Source: Candidimonas nitroreducens (lineage in GTDB: Bacteria; Pseudomonadota; Gammaproteobacteria; Burkholderiales; Burkholderiaceae_B). From it: a DNA stretch of 64,000 nucleotides. The translations under genes and the position numbers were made by a program. This document shows positions 1-9,741 of this stretch, piece after piece (the first letter of the stretch is position 1; each line of letters opens with the position of its first letter). The notes beneath the pieces were generated by a model. The model searched no databases, had not been told where the DNA came from, and saw only the letters and a list, made by a program, of their open reading frames with translations. The stretch lies in NCBI RefSeq assembly GCF_002209565.1, contig NZ_NJIH01000020.1, forward strand, positions 17,335 through 81,334. Reading direction: 5' to 3'.

Positions 1-2
1 CC

Positions 3-596
3 GAACGCGTCGCCGAGGCCGCCAAGCAGACCGACGAGACCGACGCAATCGTGGTCAAGAGCGGCGCCATCCTGGCCATGCCGGTGGTGCTGGCGTGTTT
101 CGAATTCGATTTCATGGGCGGCTCCATGGGCTCGGTGGTGGGCGAGCGTTTCGCCCGCGGGGTGCAGGCGGCGCTGAAAAACCGTACGCCCTTCATCTGT
201 GTCGCGGCTTCGGGTGGCGCACGCATGCAGGAGAGCCTGTTCTCGCTGATGCAAATGGCCAAGACCAATGCCATGCTCACGCGCTTGTCGGCGGCGGGCC
301 TGCCCTTCATCAGCATTCTTACCGACCCGACCATGGGTGGGGTGTCGGCCAGCTTCGCCTTCATGGGCGATATCGTCATGGCCGAGCCCAGGGCCTTGAT
401 CGGCTTCGCCGGGCCGCGCGTGATCGAGCAGACCGTGCGCGAGAAGCTGCCGGAAGGCTTCCAGCGCTCTGAATTCCTGCTGGAGAAGGGCGCCATAGAC
501 ATGGTGGTCGACCGCCGCCAGATGCGCACCGAACTGGCGCACCTGCTGGCGCTGCTGACCCGCCAGCCGGCCGACGCGGTGGCCAAGGCGTCCTGA
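3..596 (+). CDS. accD: Acetyl-CoA carboxylase carboxyltransferase beta subunit, 3' part
   Basis: This is the C-terminal part (about 197 codons) of the beta subunit of the carboxyltransferase that moves CO2 from biotin to acetyl-CoA, making malonyl-CoA in the cytoplasm. The open frame enters from the left edge, so the N-terminal zinc ribbon lies outside. Visible family marks are the oxyanion/CoA region SGGARMQES, the GGVSASFAF stretch and the closing [11 protein letters not shown] and [15 protein letters not shown] motifs. E. coli AccD is about 304 residues, so roughly two thirds is present. It ends 33 bases before the next gene on the same strand. Identification is firm; only the start is missing. 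Confidence 0.96.
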   Translation, partial: ERVAEAAKQTDETDAIVVKSGAILAMPVVLACFEFDFMGGSMGSVVGERFARGVQAALKNRTPFICVAASGGARMQESLFSLMQMAKTNAMLTRLSAAGLPFISILTDPTMGGVSASFAFMGDIVMAEPRALIGFAGPRVIEQTVREKLPEGFQRSEFLLEKGAIDMVVDRRQMRTELAHLLALLTRQPADAVAKAS

Positions 597-629
597 CGCG
601 GGGCCGGCCCTGCCCGGCGCGCGCCTGCC

Positions 630-1550
630 ATGCGTATAGCCTTTCCCTACGATTACGGCCGTGTCGAGGCCGAGGTCATGGCCTATGTACCGGCCTGGCG
701 CGGCATGGGCTTTGATGCCGTGGTGGCGATTGCGCGCGGCGGACTGATGCCCGGCTGCATGGCGGCCAGCGCCTTGTCGCTGCCCTTGTACGCGCTGAGT
801 TATGCGCGCAGCGGGCGCAAGGTGGGCTGGTTCACCGCCGAACGGCCCAAGCCGGGGGCCAGGCTGTTGCTGGTGGAAGACGTGGCCGGGCGCGGTACCA
901 CGCTGCTGGACTGCCGCGACTATCTGCTGGCGCAGGGCCACGAGCTGCGCATATTCACGCTGGCCCACGACGAGCAGTCGCGCATCGTGCCGGACTTCGG
1001 CCTGCGCGTGCCGCCGGGGTACGGCGCTCATTTCCCCTGGGAGCGCGAGTCGGTGACGCCGGCTTTCGCGGCCACCGGCAATATGCCGGCGCGCCCCGAA
1101 CATGAATACGCTTCCTGGGCGGTGGATCTGGACGGAATACTCGTGCCCGATCTGCCCGTGCGGCTGTACGAGCAGGATCTGGGCCTGGCCCTGTCGCTGC
1201 GCGACCTGCTGGCCCCGAGCTCGGTGCTGCCACCGCTGAACCTGGCGCATGCCGCGGTAATCACCGGCAGGCCCGAGCAGGATCGGCAGCGTACCCGCGC
1301 GTGGCTGGATCGGCACGGTTTTGGCGGGGCGCTGCTGATGCGCGACCCGGCGCGCTATGCCACGACCGACACCGCGCGCTTCAAGGCCGAGTCGATACTG
1401 GCGCATTGCCATACCCATTTCATCGAGAGCGATGCGGCGCAGGCCGCGCAGATCGCCCGGCTGGCGCCGGTGACGCGCGTGTTCTGGTGGGACGGCGCTC
1501 GCGCGCTTGCCTTGCAGGCGCGCCTGGCCGAGCCGCTGGCGCGGGCCTGA
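630..1550 (+). CDS. Phosphoribosyltransferase fused to a HAD-like domain
   Basis: A 306-residue protein with two parts. Residues 1-140 form a type I phosphoribosyltransferase domain: the PRPP-binding loop is LLLVEDVAGRGTT (about residues 79-91), and an ARGG motif lies near residue 35. From about residue 160 a second domain starts with AVDLDGIL, resembling HAD motif I, followed by AVITGRP (about 208-214), resembling the ITGR segment of HAD phosphatases. Known PRTases of this size class move phosphoribose onto or off bases; a phosphatase half would suggest nucleotide or base salvage, but the substrate cannot be read. The second Asp of a DxD phosphatase motif is present (D-L-D). No convincing ribosome site precedes the ATG. 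The enzyme class is fairly sure, the role unknown. Confidence 0.7.
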   Translation: MRIAFPYDYGRVEAEVMAYVPAWRGMGFDAVVAIARGGLMPGCMAASALSLPLYALSYARSGRKVGWFTAERPKPGARLLLVEDVAGRGTTLLDCRDYLLAQGHELRIFTLAHDEQSRIVPDFGLRVPPGYGAHFPWERESVTPAFAATGNMPARPEHEYASWAVDLDGILVPDLPVRLYEQDLGLALSLRDLLAPSSVLPPLNLAHAAVITGRPEQDRQRTRAWLDRHGFGGALLMRDPARYATTDTARFKAESILAHCHTHFIESDAAQAAQIARLAPVTRVFWWDGARALALQARLAEPLARA

Positions 1551-1710
1551 GCATTCTCCGATACGGGTTCTCGATCAAAAATATAACGGCGTTGCTTCGC
1601 CTTGCCGTATTTTTGTATTGTTCTCGGGCTTCGCGCCTTGTTTGCTCAACACGGTTGTCGTTCTGAGCGCAAACCCGCATCAGGCGTCACGGCGCTGCAT
1701 GCTGATGCGA

Positions 1711-1748
1711 CTTCGGGCCGCCTGCATGTGTTTGCAGGCGGCCCGAAG
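1711..1748. terminator. Perfect 16-bp stem-loop between convergent genes
   Basis: Bases 1711-1726 and 1733-1748 are exact reverse complements (arm starts CTTCGGGCCGCC) with a 6-base loop TGTGTT. It sits between the ends of the phosphoribosyltransferase gene (+) and rne (-). Neither side has a clear T-run, so it may be a processing or 3'-end protection hairpin rather than a classic intrinsic terminator. Confidence 0.5.
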
Positions 1749-1805
1749 CCAAAGAAAGCGCACAGCCTGGCCGGGCAGGCTGGGCTGTACGAACCGAGGA
1801 GCCGG

Positions 1806-4800
1806 TCAGGAACCCGCGTGGTGGGTTTCGACCTGTTCCAGAGGCTCGGCCGCCGCCACGTGTGCCGGCTTGCGAGCCCGGCCCAGCTTGACAGGGGCGG
1901 GCGGGGGCGCAGCGGGCAGGCTCTGGCGCGTTTCGATCCATTCCATGCCCGCGGCCTCGATGATTTCCCGCAAGGGGCTGCGCGATTGCGGCTGGGTGGC
2001 CGGGGCCGCCTGCGGCTGTACCGCAGCGACAGGCTGGGGCTCGGCCGCAACGGCTTCGGGCTGAGGTTCTGCCTGAGGCGGCGCTGCGTCTATAGCAGCG
2101 GGGGCGATAGGCGCGTCCTCGACAGCAGCAGGCCGTGCCTGGGCCACGGGCTGGGCTTCGGCCTCTGCGGGGGCCTGGGCCGCTGCCTCCTGAGCCTGGG
2201 CTACTTGGGCTGCGTCTGCCTGGGCCACGGACTCTTCGGCTGCTGCGACTGGAGCCGGCTCGGCACCGGCGGCCACGGCCGTTGTCGCGGATACGGCTTC
2301 TGCAGCGACCTCGCTGCCGGCATCGGCCACGGCCTCGGTCTCGGCGTGTGCCTCGTGGCCCTGCCCGGATGCGGCTGGTAGGTCGGCGGTGGCTTGGGCC
2401 TGCTGGACGGCTTCCTGTGCCTCGGCGGCTGGCGCCACTTCCCGCACGGGCTCGCCTTCGGCGACCGCGAGCGGCGCAGGTTCATGGGCGGGTTCGGGGA
2501 AGGCGCCCATGGTTTCGGCCGCTGCCGGCAGGGTGGCCGGATCGAATGCGGGGGTTTCGTGCGGCACGAACGCGGCGATTTGCGTATCGGTCTCGCTGGC
2601 CTCGGTGCCTGCGGCATCGGTGCCACGGCGGCCGCGACGGCTGCGGCGGCGACGGCGGCGGCGCTCCGGGTCGAACTGTTCGCCTTCGGCCTCGGACGCA
2701 CCTTCTGCGGCGACCGCGGTGGCTTGGCTTGCGTCATCGGCCATGGCCGGCTCAGTGGCCAGGGTGGCCGGAGCGGCCGCGGGGGCCTCAGCGGTGAGTT
2801 CGGCTACGACCGCCGCCGTGGCTGCCGTTGCCGCGACAGCGGCTGCGGCCGGCACCGTGGCGCTATCCAGCTCTTGGGTTTCCTGGGCTTGAGTTTCGGG
2901 TGCCGCGTCTTCGCGGCGGCGACTGCGGCCGCGGCGATTGCGCGAGCCGCGGCCTGCCTGACCGGCGTCGCCGCGCTCTTCGCCTTCGGCGAAGGGCGCT
3001 TGTCGTTCGGAGCCGGCTGCGGCGTTGGCGTTTGCCGCTTCGGTGTCAGCGCGCCGGTTATTGCGGCCTTGCGGGCGGCGGATTTCTTCCATGCCTTCCG
3101 AAGATTCGCTGCGGCGGCTGCCAGCGCCGCGGCGCTGGCGACCGCGTTCGCCGTCGCTACGCTCGCGCCTGTCGCCCGTGCGTGCGTTGCGGCCGCGGGA
3201 ATGCGAGCCGGACGGGCGTTCGCTGCGGGCTGGCTCGACGGCGGGGGCCTCGGCGGCTGCCGGCTGCTGGGGCGCCGCGCCGGTAACCCAGTTCATGAAG
3301 CGGCGGAACAGCCCTCCGCCGGCGCCGTCTGCAGCCGTAGCTGCGGGTGCGGGCTGTGCGGCGGGCGCCGGGGGCTCGACATGAGTGGGCGCCGGCTGGG
3401 CCGGGGTGATGCCTTTGACCAGCGCCTCGGGGCGCGGCTTGGTTTCGTGTTCCTTGGGTGCCCAGACCACTTCGGTATCGGGGCTTTGCGCGAGCTCGAA
3501 GCTGGTCTTGATTTCTTCCAGGCGCGGGTCGTCGTGGCGCAGGCGCTCGATGTGGTGATGCGGGGTTTCCAGGTACTTGTTGGGAATCAGCACCAGGTTG
3601 ACCTTGAGCCGCGATTCGATCTTGGTGATGTCGGCGCGCTTCTCGTTGAGCAGGAAGGTGGCTACGTCCACCGGCACCTGGGCATGCAGGGCGGCGGTGT
3701 TTTCCTTCATGGCTTCTTCCTGCAGCAGGCGCAGCACGTGCAGGGCGCTGGATTCGGCGTCGCGGATCACGCCGGTGCCGTTGCAGCGCGGGCAGGTGAT
3801 GTGCGAGCCTTCGTTCAGAGCCGGGCGCAGGCGCTGGCGCGACAGCTCCATGAGGCCGAAGCGCGAGATCTTGCCCATTTGTACGCGAGCCCGGTCGAAG
3901 TGCAGGGCGTCGCGCAGCCGCGTTTCGACGGCGCGCTGGTTCTTGCCTTCTTCCATGTCGATGAAGTCGATGACGATCAGGCCGCCCAGGTCGCGCAGGC
4001 GCAACTGGCGGGCTACTTCGTCGGCGGCCTCGAGATTGGTGCGCAGTGCGGTTTCTTCGATGTCGGCGCCGCGCGTCGAGCGCGCCGAGTTCACGTCCAC
4101 CGCCACCAGCGCTTCGGTGTGGTCGATGACCACCGCGCCGCCCGAGGGCAGCTGCACGGTGCGCGAATAGGCGGTCTCGATCTGGTGCTCGATCTGGAAG
4201 CGCGAGAACAGCGGCACGTCGTCGCGGTAGACCTTGACGCGCTGCACGTTGTCGGGCATGACGACGCTCATGAAGGCCTTGGCCTGATCGGCGATGTCGT
4301 CGGTATCGATGAGGATCTCGCCGATTTCGGGCGAGTAGTAGTCGCGTATGGCGCGGATGACCAGGCTGGATTCCAGATAGATCAGGATCGGCGCGGCGTT
4401 GTCACGCGCGGCGCTGTCGATGGCGTTCCAGAGCTGCATCAGGTAGGAAAGATCCCACTGCAGTTCTTCGACGCTGCGGCCGATGCCGGCGGTGCGCGCG
4501 ATGATGCTCATGCCCGAGGGGACTTCCAGGCGCTCCATGGTTTCGCGCAGTTCCTGGCGGTCTTCGCCCTCGACGCGGCGCGAGACACCGCCGCCGCGCG
4601 GGTTGTTGGGCATCAGCACCAGGTAGCGTCCGGCCAGCGAGATGAAGGTGGTAAGCGCCGCGCCCTTGTTGCCGCGTTCTTCTTTTTCGACCTGGATGAT
4701 GAGTTCCTGGCCTTCGGCCAGGGCGTCCTGGATGCGCGCGCTGCGCACGTCCACGCCTTCCTTGAAGTAGCCGCGGGCCACTTCCTTGAAGGGCAGGAAG

Positions 4801-4997
4801 CCGTGGCGGTCTTCGCCGTAGTTGACGAAGCAGGCCTCGAGGCCCGGTTCGATGCGAGTGATGATCCCCTTGTAGATGTTGCCCTTGCGTTGTTCACGCC
4901 CGGCGGATTCGATGTCGAGGTCTATGAGTTTCTGGCCGTCGACGATTGCGACGCGTAATTCTTCTTGGTGCGTCGCATTGAACAGCATCCGTTTCAT
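1806..4997 (-). CDS. rne: Ribonuclease E
   Basis: Endoribonuclease E, the essential mRNA-decay and rRNA/tRNA-processing nuclease that acts at the inner membrane. The 1063 residues match the E. coli length (1061). The N-terminal catalytic half is well conserved: an S1 RNA-binding domain (about 37-118), active-site aspartates D301 (VAVDVNSAR) and D344 ([11 protein letters not shown]), and the Zn-link CPRCNGTG at 402-409. The second half is low-complexity: arginine-rich patches ([13 protein letters not shown]) and a long Ala/Pro/Glu/Gln tail, as expected for the degradosome scaffold, which diverges quickly. It is divergent from rluC across a leader of nearly 500 bases. Start [10 protein letters not shown] is the standard one. 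Confidence 0.97.
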   Translation of the reverse strand: MKRMLFNATHQEELRVAIVDGQKLIDLDIESAGREQRKGNIYKGIITRIEPGLEACFVNYGEDRHGFLPFKEVARGYFKEGVDVRSARIQDALAEGQELIIQVEKEERGNKGAALTTFISLAGRYLVLMPNNPRGGGVSRRVEGEDRQELRETMERLEVPSGMSIIARTAGIGRSVEELQWDLSYLMQLWNAIDSAARDNAAPILIYLESSLVIRAIRDYYSPEIGEILIDTDDIADQAKAFMSVVMPDNVQRVKVYRDDVPLFSRFQIEHQIETAYSRTVQLPSGGAVVIDHTEALVAVDVNSARSTRGADIEETALRTNLEAADEVARQLRLRDLGGLIVIDFIDMEEGKNQRAVETRLRDALHFDRARVQMGKISRFGLMELSRQRLRPALNEGSHITCPRCNGTGVIRDAESSALHVLRLLQEEAMKENTAALHAQVPVDVATFLLNEKRADITKIESRLKVNLVLIPNKYLETPHHHIERLRHDDPRLEEIKTSFELAQSPDTEVVWAPKEHETKPRPEALVKGITPAQPAPTHVEPPAPAAQPAPAATAADGAGGGLFRRFMNWVTGAAPQQPAAAEAPAVEPARSERPSGSHSRGRNARTGDRRERSDGERGRQRRGAGSRRSESSEGMEEIRRPQGRNNRRADTEAANANAAAGSERQAPFAEGEERGDAGQAGRGSRNRRGRSRRREDAAPETQAQETQELDSATVPAAAAVAATAATAAVVAELTAEAPAAAPATLATEPAMADDASQATAVAAEGASEAEGEQFDPERRRRRRRSRRGRRGTDAAGTEASETDTQIAAFVPHETPAFDPATLPAAAETMGAFPEPAHEPAPLAVAEGEPVREVAPAAEAQEAVQQAQATADLPAASGQGHEAHAETEAVADAGSEVAAEAVSATTAVAAGAEPAPVAAAEESVAQADAAQVAQAQEAAAQAPAEAEAQPVAQARPAAVEDAPIAPAAIDAAPPQAEPQPEAVAAEPQPVAAVQPQAAPATQPQSRSPLREIIEAAGMEWIETRQSLPAAPPPAPVKLGRARKPAHVAAAEPLEQVETHHAGS

Positions 4998-5503
4998 GAG
5001 TGGTTTTCTCCGTAGTCATGGCGCGCCGTTCATCGGCGCGCGACCGCGGGTCACTCGGTGTGTGACGCTGCAAGCGAGCAGAACAAGGGGGGATAGGCTG
5101 ATTATGTCAGCGTGGCCCACCGGGAGTCAGGTAGGCACGGCGTACCGCAGGGCACGCAGTTCAATCAGCAGAATGGTCAGGTTCACAGTATTTGTGGTTG
5201 ACGAAGCGAGTGCTGGAACGACAGGCGCGATGGATTGGACGCGACTGGTGCATAAAACGAGACTGGACTTGCGTAGCTTTCAGCGTCGCACGCGGGGTGC
5301 AGATGCCTGCCATGACGGGCGCGGCGCTATGCCGCGCCGCCGTCGGGCAAGGCTGAATTACCCCGGCGACCTAATGACCCAGAAGCTGAAATACAAGCAG
5401 TACAATGGCCCTTCTTTGCCTGACGGAGACGCATCCGTTGCATCTCTACGCCGGCATTTTTCAGCTTCTATAGGCTGACGTGATTATATTTCCGCTTTCG
5501 TCT
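4998..5503. other. rne-rluC divergent intergenic region
   Basis: About 500 bases separate the divergent rne and rluC genes, without a convincing gene. The length fits a long 5' leader for rne; in E. coli the rne leader mediates autoregulation, but no specific structure could be matched here. A small hairpin is visible at 5318-5338 (arms GGCGCGGC/GCCGCGCC, loop GCTAT). A -10-like TACAAT at 5401-5406 points toward rluC, without a good -35. Confidence 0.5.
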
Positions 5504-6463
5504 ATGCGCAAACCAGACCCGACCGCAGTGTCTTTACCCGCCGTGCGCATGCTGCGGGTCGACGCCGAGCAGGCCGGGCAGCGCATCGACAATTTCCTGC
5601 TGCGCCTGTGCAAGGGCGTGCCCAAAAGCCACGTCTACAAGGCGGTGCGCAATGGCGAGGTGCGGGTAAACAAGGGACGCATCGGCGCCGACTATCGCCT
5701 GCAAGAGGGCGATAGCGTACGCGTGCCGCCCATGCGCCTGCCCGCGCCGGGCGCGGCCAGGCCCGTGCCGCCGGCCGTCTTTCCGGTGGTCTACGAAGAC
5801 GACAGCCTGCTGGTGGTGGACAAGCCCGCCGGCGTCGCCGTGCATGGCGGCAGCGGGGTGTCTTTCGGGGTCATCGAACAGCTGCGCGCGGCATACCCGG
5901 GAGCAAGCCTGGAACTGGCCCACCGCCTCGACCGGGAAACCTCCGGCCTGCTGATGATCGCCAAGCGGCGCAAGGCGCTCGTGGCGCTGCACGCCATGCT
6001 GCGCGAGGGGCTGGGCCATAAGCAGTACCTGGCGCTGGTTTGCGGCGACTGGGTCAACGACAAGCAGCATCTGCGCCAGCCCCTGCTGAAGTGGCTGACC
6101 GCCTCGGGCGAGCGGCGCGTGCGGGTCGACCCCGAGGGCCGGCCGGCCCACACTATTATCACCCTGCGCCGGCGCTACGGCGCCTACAGCCTGGTGCAGG
6201 CCGAACTGCGCAGCGGCCGCACGCACCAGATCCGGGTGCACCTGGCGCACGCGGGCCATCCCATCGTCGGCGACGAAAAATACGGGCCGGACGAGGTGCG
6301 CGCCGAATTCGCCCGGCTCGGGCTGCGGCGCATGTTCCTGCACGCCTGGCGCCTGGAGATCCCGCATCCGATTACCGGCACGCCTCTGGCGCTGGAAGCC
6401 AGCCTGCCGCCGGCCTGCGAGCAGGTGCTGGCGCGTCTGCAGCACCTGGAGCCCCATTCGTGA
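5504..6463 (+). CDS. rluC: 23S rRNA pseudouridine synthase RluC
   Basis: Pseudouridine synthase of the RluA/RluC family, modifying 23S rRNA uridines. An N-terminal S4 RNA-binding domain (GQRIDNFLLR to VRVNKGR) precedes the catalytic domain with the diagnostic HRLDRETSGLL motif; its Asp is the nucleophile. RSGRTHQIRVHLAHAGHPI is the conserved C-terminal block. At 319 residues from the ATG at 5504 it matches the family (E. coli RluC 319). A GTG at 5480 would add eight residues and has a weak AGG upstream; neither start has a good ribosome site, and I prefer the ATG because those residues are not family-like. It lies next to rne, as in many proteobacteria, and overlaps the downstream HAD gene by four bases (GTGA). 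Confidence 0.94.
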   Translation: MRKPDPTAVSLPAVRMLRVDAEQAGQRIDNFLLRLCKGVPKSHVYKAVRNGEVRVNKGRIGADYRLQEGDSVRVPPMRLPAPGAARPVPPAVFPVVYEDDSLLVVDKPAGVAVHGGSGVSFGVIEQLRAAYPGASLELAHRLDRETSGLLMIAKRRKALVALHAMLREGLGHKQYLALVCGDWVNDKQHLRQPLLKWLTASGERRVRVDPEGRPAHTIITLRRRYGAYSLVQAELRSGRTHQIRVHLAHAGHPIVGDEKYGPDEVRAEFARLGLRRMFLHAWRLEIPHPITGTPLALEASLPPACEQVLARLQHLEPHS

Positions 6464-7113
6464 AGCCATATCGCGTCGTGGTGTTCGACTGGGACGGCAC
6501 CGTCATGGACTCCACCCACAGCATCGTGGCCTCCATCCAGGGGGCTTGCGCCGACCTCGAACTGCCGATTCCGCCTGCCTCCGAGGCACGCTGGGTGATC
6601 GGCCTGTCGCTGGAAAGTGCCCTGCGCCGCGCCGTGCCGCGGCTTACCGCCGCGCAATACCCGCTGTTCCTGCAGCGCTATCGGGCTCATTTCCTGCGGC
6701 TCGACCCCGATCTGGCCCTGTTCGACGGCATTGCCGCCTTGTTCGAGGCGCTGCGCGGGCGCGGCGTGCGCCTGGCCGTGGCCACCGGCAAGAGCCGGGT
6801 GGGCCTGGATCGCGCGCTGGCCAAGCTGGGCCTGCGGGAAGCCTTCGCCGCGACCCGCTGCGCCGACGAATCTTACGGCAAACCGCATCCCGGCATGCTG
6901 CTGGAACTGATGCAGGAACTGGATGTGGCGCCCGAGCACATGGTGATGGTGGGCGACACGGCGCACGACATCGAGATGGCGCACGCGGCCCAGGTCGACG
7001 GTGTGGCTGTCGAGTACGGTGCCCACGACCGTGAAACCCTGCTTCTATCCCGGCCGCTGGCCATGCTGCCCAGCGTAGCGGATCTACAAGCCTGGCTGCT
7101 GCAGCGGGTTTGA
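6460..7113 (+). CDS. HAD-family phosphatase (phosphoglycolate phosphatase-like)
   Basis: A 217-residue haloacid-dehalogenase hydrolase. Motif I is FDWDGTVMD (D10 nucleophile, D12), a Gph/PGM-type cap follows, then ATGKSRVG (motif II/III region) and MVGDTAHDIEMA (motif IV). The proteins of this class dephosphorylate phosphoglycolate or sugar phosphates; the exact substrate cannot be read. The GTG start at 6460 overlaps the rluC stop (GTGA), so the two are translationally coupled, a pairing common in Burkholderiales. It is the last core-type gene before the accessory island. Confidence 0.85.
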   Translation: MKPYRVVVFDWDGTVMDSTHSIVASIQGACADLELPIPPASEARWVIGLSLESALRRAVPRLTAAQYPLFLQRYRAHFLRLDPDLALFDGIAALFEALRGRGVRLAVATGKSRVGLDRALAKLGLREAFAATRCADESYGKPHPGMLLELMQELDVAPEHMVMVGDTAHDIEMAHAAQVDGVAVEYGAHDRETLLLSRPLAMLPSVADLQAWLLQRV

Positions 7114-7560
7114 GCACCCTTGTCAGGCTTGTTCACACTGGAACGGTACGACAGTAGCCTGGCCAGGCCTGCACACTAAAACAATAAAAAAAGTGGGCGC
7201 CGCTCTTTTGGGTGTGCACAGGCTCTAGAGCAAGTTTGGCTCAAGTGTTTACCGGGTTTTCGTGGCGCTTGCCTAACGAGGATGGCAGTTGCGGCCACCC
7301 CCGAGGATGAAAGAGGCTTCTTTCACATTAATGCAATGCTTCGAAGCATGTAAATACCTGAACTGAAAATGCTCTGGCCAGGCTTCCAGATAGTTTCACG
7401 CTTCGGATATCGCGTCCGGCACAAGCACCGTAGGGATGCGTGCGGTTGCGGGCCGGAGCTATGGTGCGCGCTGGGCCGCCCGCGCGCCGTTCCTGGCCGG
7501 CCGCGAACTGCCGAAGATGCCAAAAAGTACGTGTGGATCTATTTTGGTTCTAGAAAGGTA
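7114..7560. other. Repeat-rich gene-free region at the left edge of the island
   Basis: No gene was recognised here. The first part carries three variants of a short motif related to AGGCCTGTTCACACTAAC (7124-7144 and 7164-7182 on +, 7212-7228 on -), followed by a longer repeat (7225-7376) with a diverged relative near 62.5 kb. Bases 7378-7560 show nothing I can identify. Confidence 0.6.
7225..7376 (+). repeat. Intergenic repeat, copy A
   Basis: Starts CTAGAGCAAGTTTGGCTCAA and ends CCTGAACTGAAAATGCTCTG. Both ends match the repeat at 62486-62583: the shared parts are the left end (GGCTCAA-TGTTTAC) and right end (GCAATGC-TCGAAG--TGTAAA, CCTGAACTGAAA-TGCTCT). The middle is longer here. The CTAGAGC/GCTCT ends are inverted, like a small palindromic or MITE-like element; no coding capacity. 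Confidence 0.6.
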
Positions 7561-7600
7561 TTGATATTGTCTAGCTAATTTGCTAATATTTGTATACAAT
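7561..7600 (+). promoter_or_regulatory. Promoter with GntR-type operator before the hydrolase
   Basis: A -35 TTGATA (7561-7566) and -10 TAATAT (7584-7589) are spaced 17 bp. Directly after the -10 is a perfect palindrome TTGTATACAA (7590-7599) centred on GTATAC. GntR operators generally follow GT-Nx-AC, and the same core recurs at 11999, 12056 and 13636. A repressor here would block initiation. Confidence 0.6.
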
Positions 7601-7635
7601 ATACGATACAAATTATACCAATTAGGAGACAATCT

Positions 7636-8547
7636 GTGGGCAAAGTTGTATGGTCGGGCGGTGTCGAGCACTGGGCCAAGAAAAGCGACATAAAGCTTTT
7701 CCTTTGGGAGAAAAAGGCGGCCGGCGATGCTCCGTCGAAAGGAACCATTCTTTTCGTGCACGGTTCTTCTATGGCTTCGCAGCCCACGTTCGACTTAAGC
7801 GTACCGGGCAGGCCGGACTCTTCGGTGATGGACTGGTTCGCGCAACGCGGCTTCGACACCTGGTGCATGGACAACGAAGGCTATGGCCGCTCGGACAAGA
7901 GCCGGCCTATCAATTGCGACATCAGCAATGGCGCCGACGACCTCGCTGCGGGCAGCGAATACATCTTGTCCCACAATGGCGGGCGCCCCTTGCTGGTGTA
8001 CGGCATCTCATCGGGAGCCTTGAAGGCGGCGCTGTTCGCGCAGCGCCATCCGCAGCGGGTTGCACGCCTGGCGCTGGACGCTTTCGTATGGACAGGCGAA
8101 GGCAGCCCGACGCTGAAGGAACGCGCCAAGAAGCTGCCTGAATTCCGGCAGAAGAACCGGCGGCCCATAGACCAGGCCTTCGTACACAGTATTTTCACCC
8201 GCGACCATCCGGGCACGGCCGAAGACCGGGTCGTGGATGCATTTGCCGACGCCATACTCACACTGGACGATTCCGTGCCCACCGGCACTTATGTCGACAT
8301 GTGTTCGAAGCTGCCCCTGGTCGATCCGGAAAAAGTCCTTGCGCCGACGCTGATCCTGCGCGGCGAATACGACGGGATCGCCGGCATGGACGATCTGGTT
8401 CGCTTCTTCGAGCGCTTGCCGAATATGGACAAGCAATTCTCGGTGATGTCCGGAATTTCACACGCAAGCTTCCAGCAGAAAAACTATCAACGGGTCTATC
8501 ACCTGCTGCATGGCTTCTTCTCGATGCCCGAGTCGCAGTATCCCTGA
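7636..8547 (+). CDS. Alpha/beta hydrolase
   Basis: A 303-residue cytoplasmic alpha/beta-hydrolase. The oxyanion segment FVHGSS is near residue 41, the nucleophile elbow G-I-S-S-G gives S125, the acid lies in LRGEYDGI (near 243) and the catalytic His in SGISHASF (near 277), so the triad is complete. Such enzymes split esters, C-C bonds of ring-cleavage products or lactones; substrate unknown. GTG start with ribosome site AGGAG seven bases upstream. Transcribed from an operator-bearing promoter and followed 67 bases later by a Bug receptor gene, which suggests uptake and hydrolysis of one compound. Confidence 0.82.
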   Translation: MGKVVWSGGVEHWAKKSDIKLFLWEKKAAGDAPSKGTILFVHGSSMASQPTFDLSVPGRPDSSVMDWFAQRGFDTWCMDNEGYGRSDKSRPINCDISNGADDLAAGSEYILSHNGGRPLLVYGISSGALKAALFAQRHPQRVARLALDAFVWTGEGSPTLKERAKKLPEFRQKNRRPIDQAFVHSIFTRDHPGTAEDRVVDAFADAILTLDDSVPTGTYVDMCSKLPLVDPEKVLAPTLILRGEYDGIAGMDDLVRFFERLPNMDKQFSVMSGISHASFQQKNYQRVYHLLHGFFSMPESQYP

Positions 8548-8614
8548 GCACGCCGCGGCGGGTATTAAGCGCAGGTTTTCCGGCAAATTCGATTGTCTGG
8601 CCTAGGAGCCCATA

Positions 8615-9601
8615 ATGAATGTGATGCGATGGAAGCCGCTGCTTTGCGGAGCATGCGTGGTAATAGGTTCGTGGGGGCCGCTGGCCTGTACGTGGGCCGC
8701 GGGCACGTACCCGGACAAACCCGTGAGGGTCATTGTGCCCTTTGCCGCGGGCGGCTTTGCCGATGTGGGCGCCAGGGTCGTCACGCACGAGCTGACGACC
8801 ATGCTGGGCCAGTCTTTCATTGTCGAGAACAAGCCGGGGGCGGGTACGGTGCGCGGCGCGGCCTACGCCGCCAAGGCTGAGCCCGATGGCTATACCTTGG
8901 TCATGTTGACCACCACCAATGTGATCAGCAATTATTTTCACAAAAACCTGCCGTACGATCCCATCAAGAGCTTTACGCCCATCGTCGAGTTTGCCGAGGC
9001 CCCCTACGTATTGGTGGTCAATGCCAAGCTTCCCGTGCATACCGTGAAGCAGTTCGTGGCATTGGCCAAAAGCAAGCCCCACACCATCAACTTCGCTTCC
9101 TCGGGCATCGGCAGTTCGCAGCATCTGATGGGGGCCTTGTTTGCCTCCAAGACCGGGGCACCCATAAATCACGTTCCCTACAGCGGTAGCGCGGTCGCGA
9201 TGGAAGACCTGGCCTCCGGGTTCGTGCAAAGCAGTTTCGCTGCGCTTTCCAATGCCTTGCCGCAGATCCGGGCCGGAAAGATCCGCGCCTTGGCCTTGAT
9301 CGCCGCGAAACGGGCGCCCCAGCTGCCCGACGTGCCGACCATGGAACAAGCCGGGGTGCCCGACTATCATTCCGCGGTATGGCTCGCGCTTGCCGGGCCG
9401 GCGGGCGTGCCCCCGGACATCGTCCAGCGCCTGAACGCGGCCGTCAACAAGATCGTGCGCATGCCCAAAACCATCAAGGCCCTGGCCGCCCTGGGCGTCA
9501 ACGCCCGCACGTCGACGCCGCAGGAACTAGGGAACGATATGGCGCACGATGCCGCGCTCTGGGGCGAGGTAATCAAGCAGGCCCACATCCAGGCCCAATA
9601 G
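8615..9601 (+). CDS. Bug/TctC-family periplasmic solute receptor (1)
   Basis: A 328-residue periplasmic binding protein of the Bug family (tripartite tricarboxylate receptor TctC type). A signal peptide with hydrophobic core ends near CTWAAG. The family signature follows: YPDKPVRVIVPFAAGG, then VENKPGAGT, DGYTL and NHVPY. Bug proteins bind small carboxylates, amides or related acids; the ligand cannot be read. Ribosome site AGGAG precedes the ATG. Co-directional with the hydrolase, probably one transcript. No TctA/TctB membrane partners occur anywhere in the window. A 12-bp stem hairpin follows. Confidence 0.9.
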   Translation: MNVMRWKPLLCGACVVIGSWGPLACTWAAGTYPDKPVRVIVPFAAGGFADVGARVVTHELTTMLGQSFIVENKPGAGTVRGAAYAAKAEPDGYTLVMLTTTNVISNYFHKNLPYDPIKSFTPIVEFAEAPYVLVVNAKLPVHTVKQFVALAKSKPHTINFASSGIGSSQHLMGALFASKTGAPINHVPYSGSAVAMEDLASGFVQSSFAALSNALPQIRAGKIRALALIAAKRAPQLPDVPTMEQAGVPDYHSAVWLALAGPAGVPPDIVQRLNAAVNKIVRMPKTIKALAALGVNARTSTPQELGNDMAHDAALWGEVIKQAHIQAQ

Positions 9602-9627
9602 GCGGCGCCCCGCCGCACAAAATCGGG

Positions 9628-9664
9628 CGGCATGCTGGCTCATTGCACATGGGCCAGCATGCCG
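9628..9664. terminator. Stem-loop after Bug receptor 1
   Basis: CGGCATGCTGGC (9628-9639) pairs perfectly with GCCAGCATGCCG (9653-9664) across a 13-base loop, between convergent genes. No T-run follows. Confidence 0.5.
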
Positions 9665-9716
9665 TCCGAGGTGCGTCAGCAACGCTGCACGGGGGAGGGC
9701 GCTGTTCTATTCTTGT

Positions 9717-9737
9717 GTGACGCAAATAATGCGTCAC
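9717..9737 (-). terminator. Small stem-loop after the tartrate-dehydrogenase-like gene
   Basis: GTGACGCA (9717-9724) and TGCGTCAC (9730-9737) form a perfect 8-bp stem with loop AATAA, five bases past the stop codon of the minus-strand gene. It lacks a T-run, so termination is plausible but not proven. Confidence 0.4.
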
Positions 9738-9741
9738 GACG

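Noticed and set aside
2394..4958. Very long open frame (about 850 codons) opposite rne
   Set aside because: It is the antisense of a strongly conserved gene; GC-rich codon bias leaves the opposite frame open. Its translation has no family resemblance and no ribosome site.
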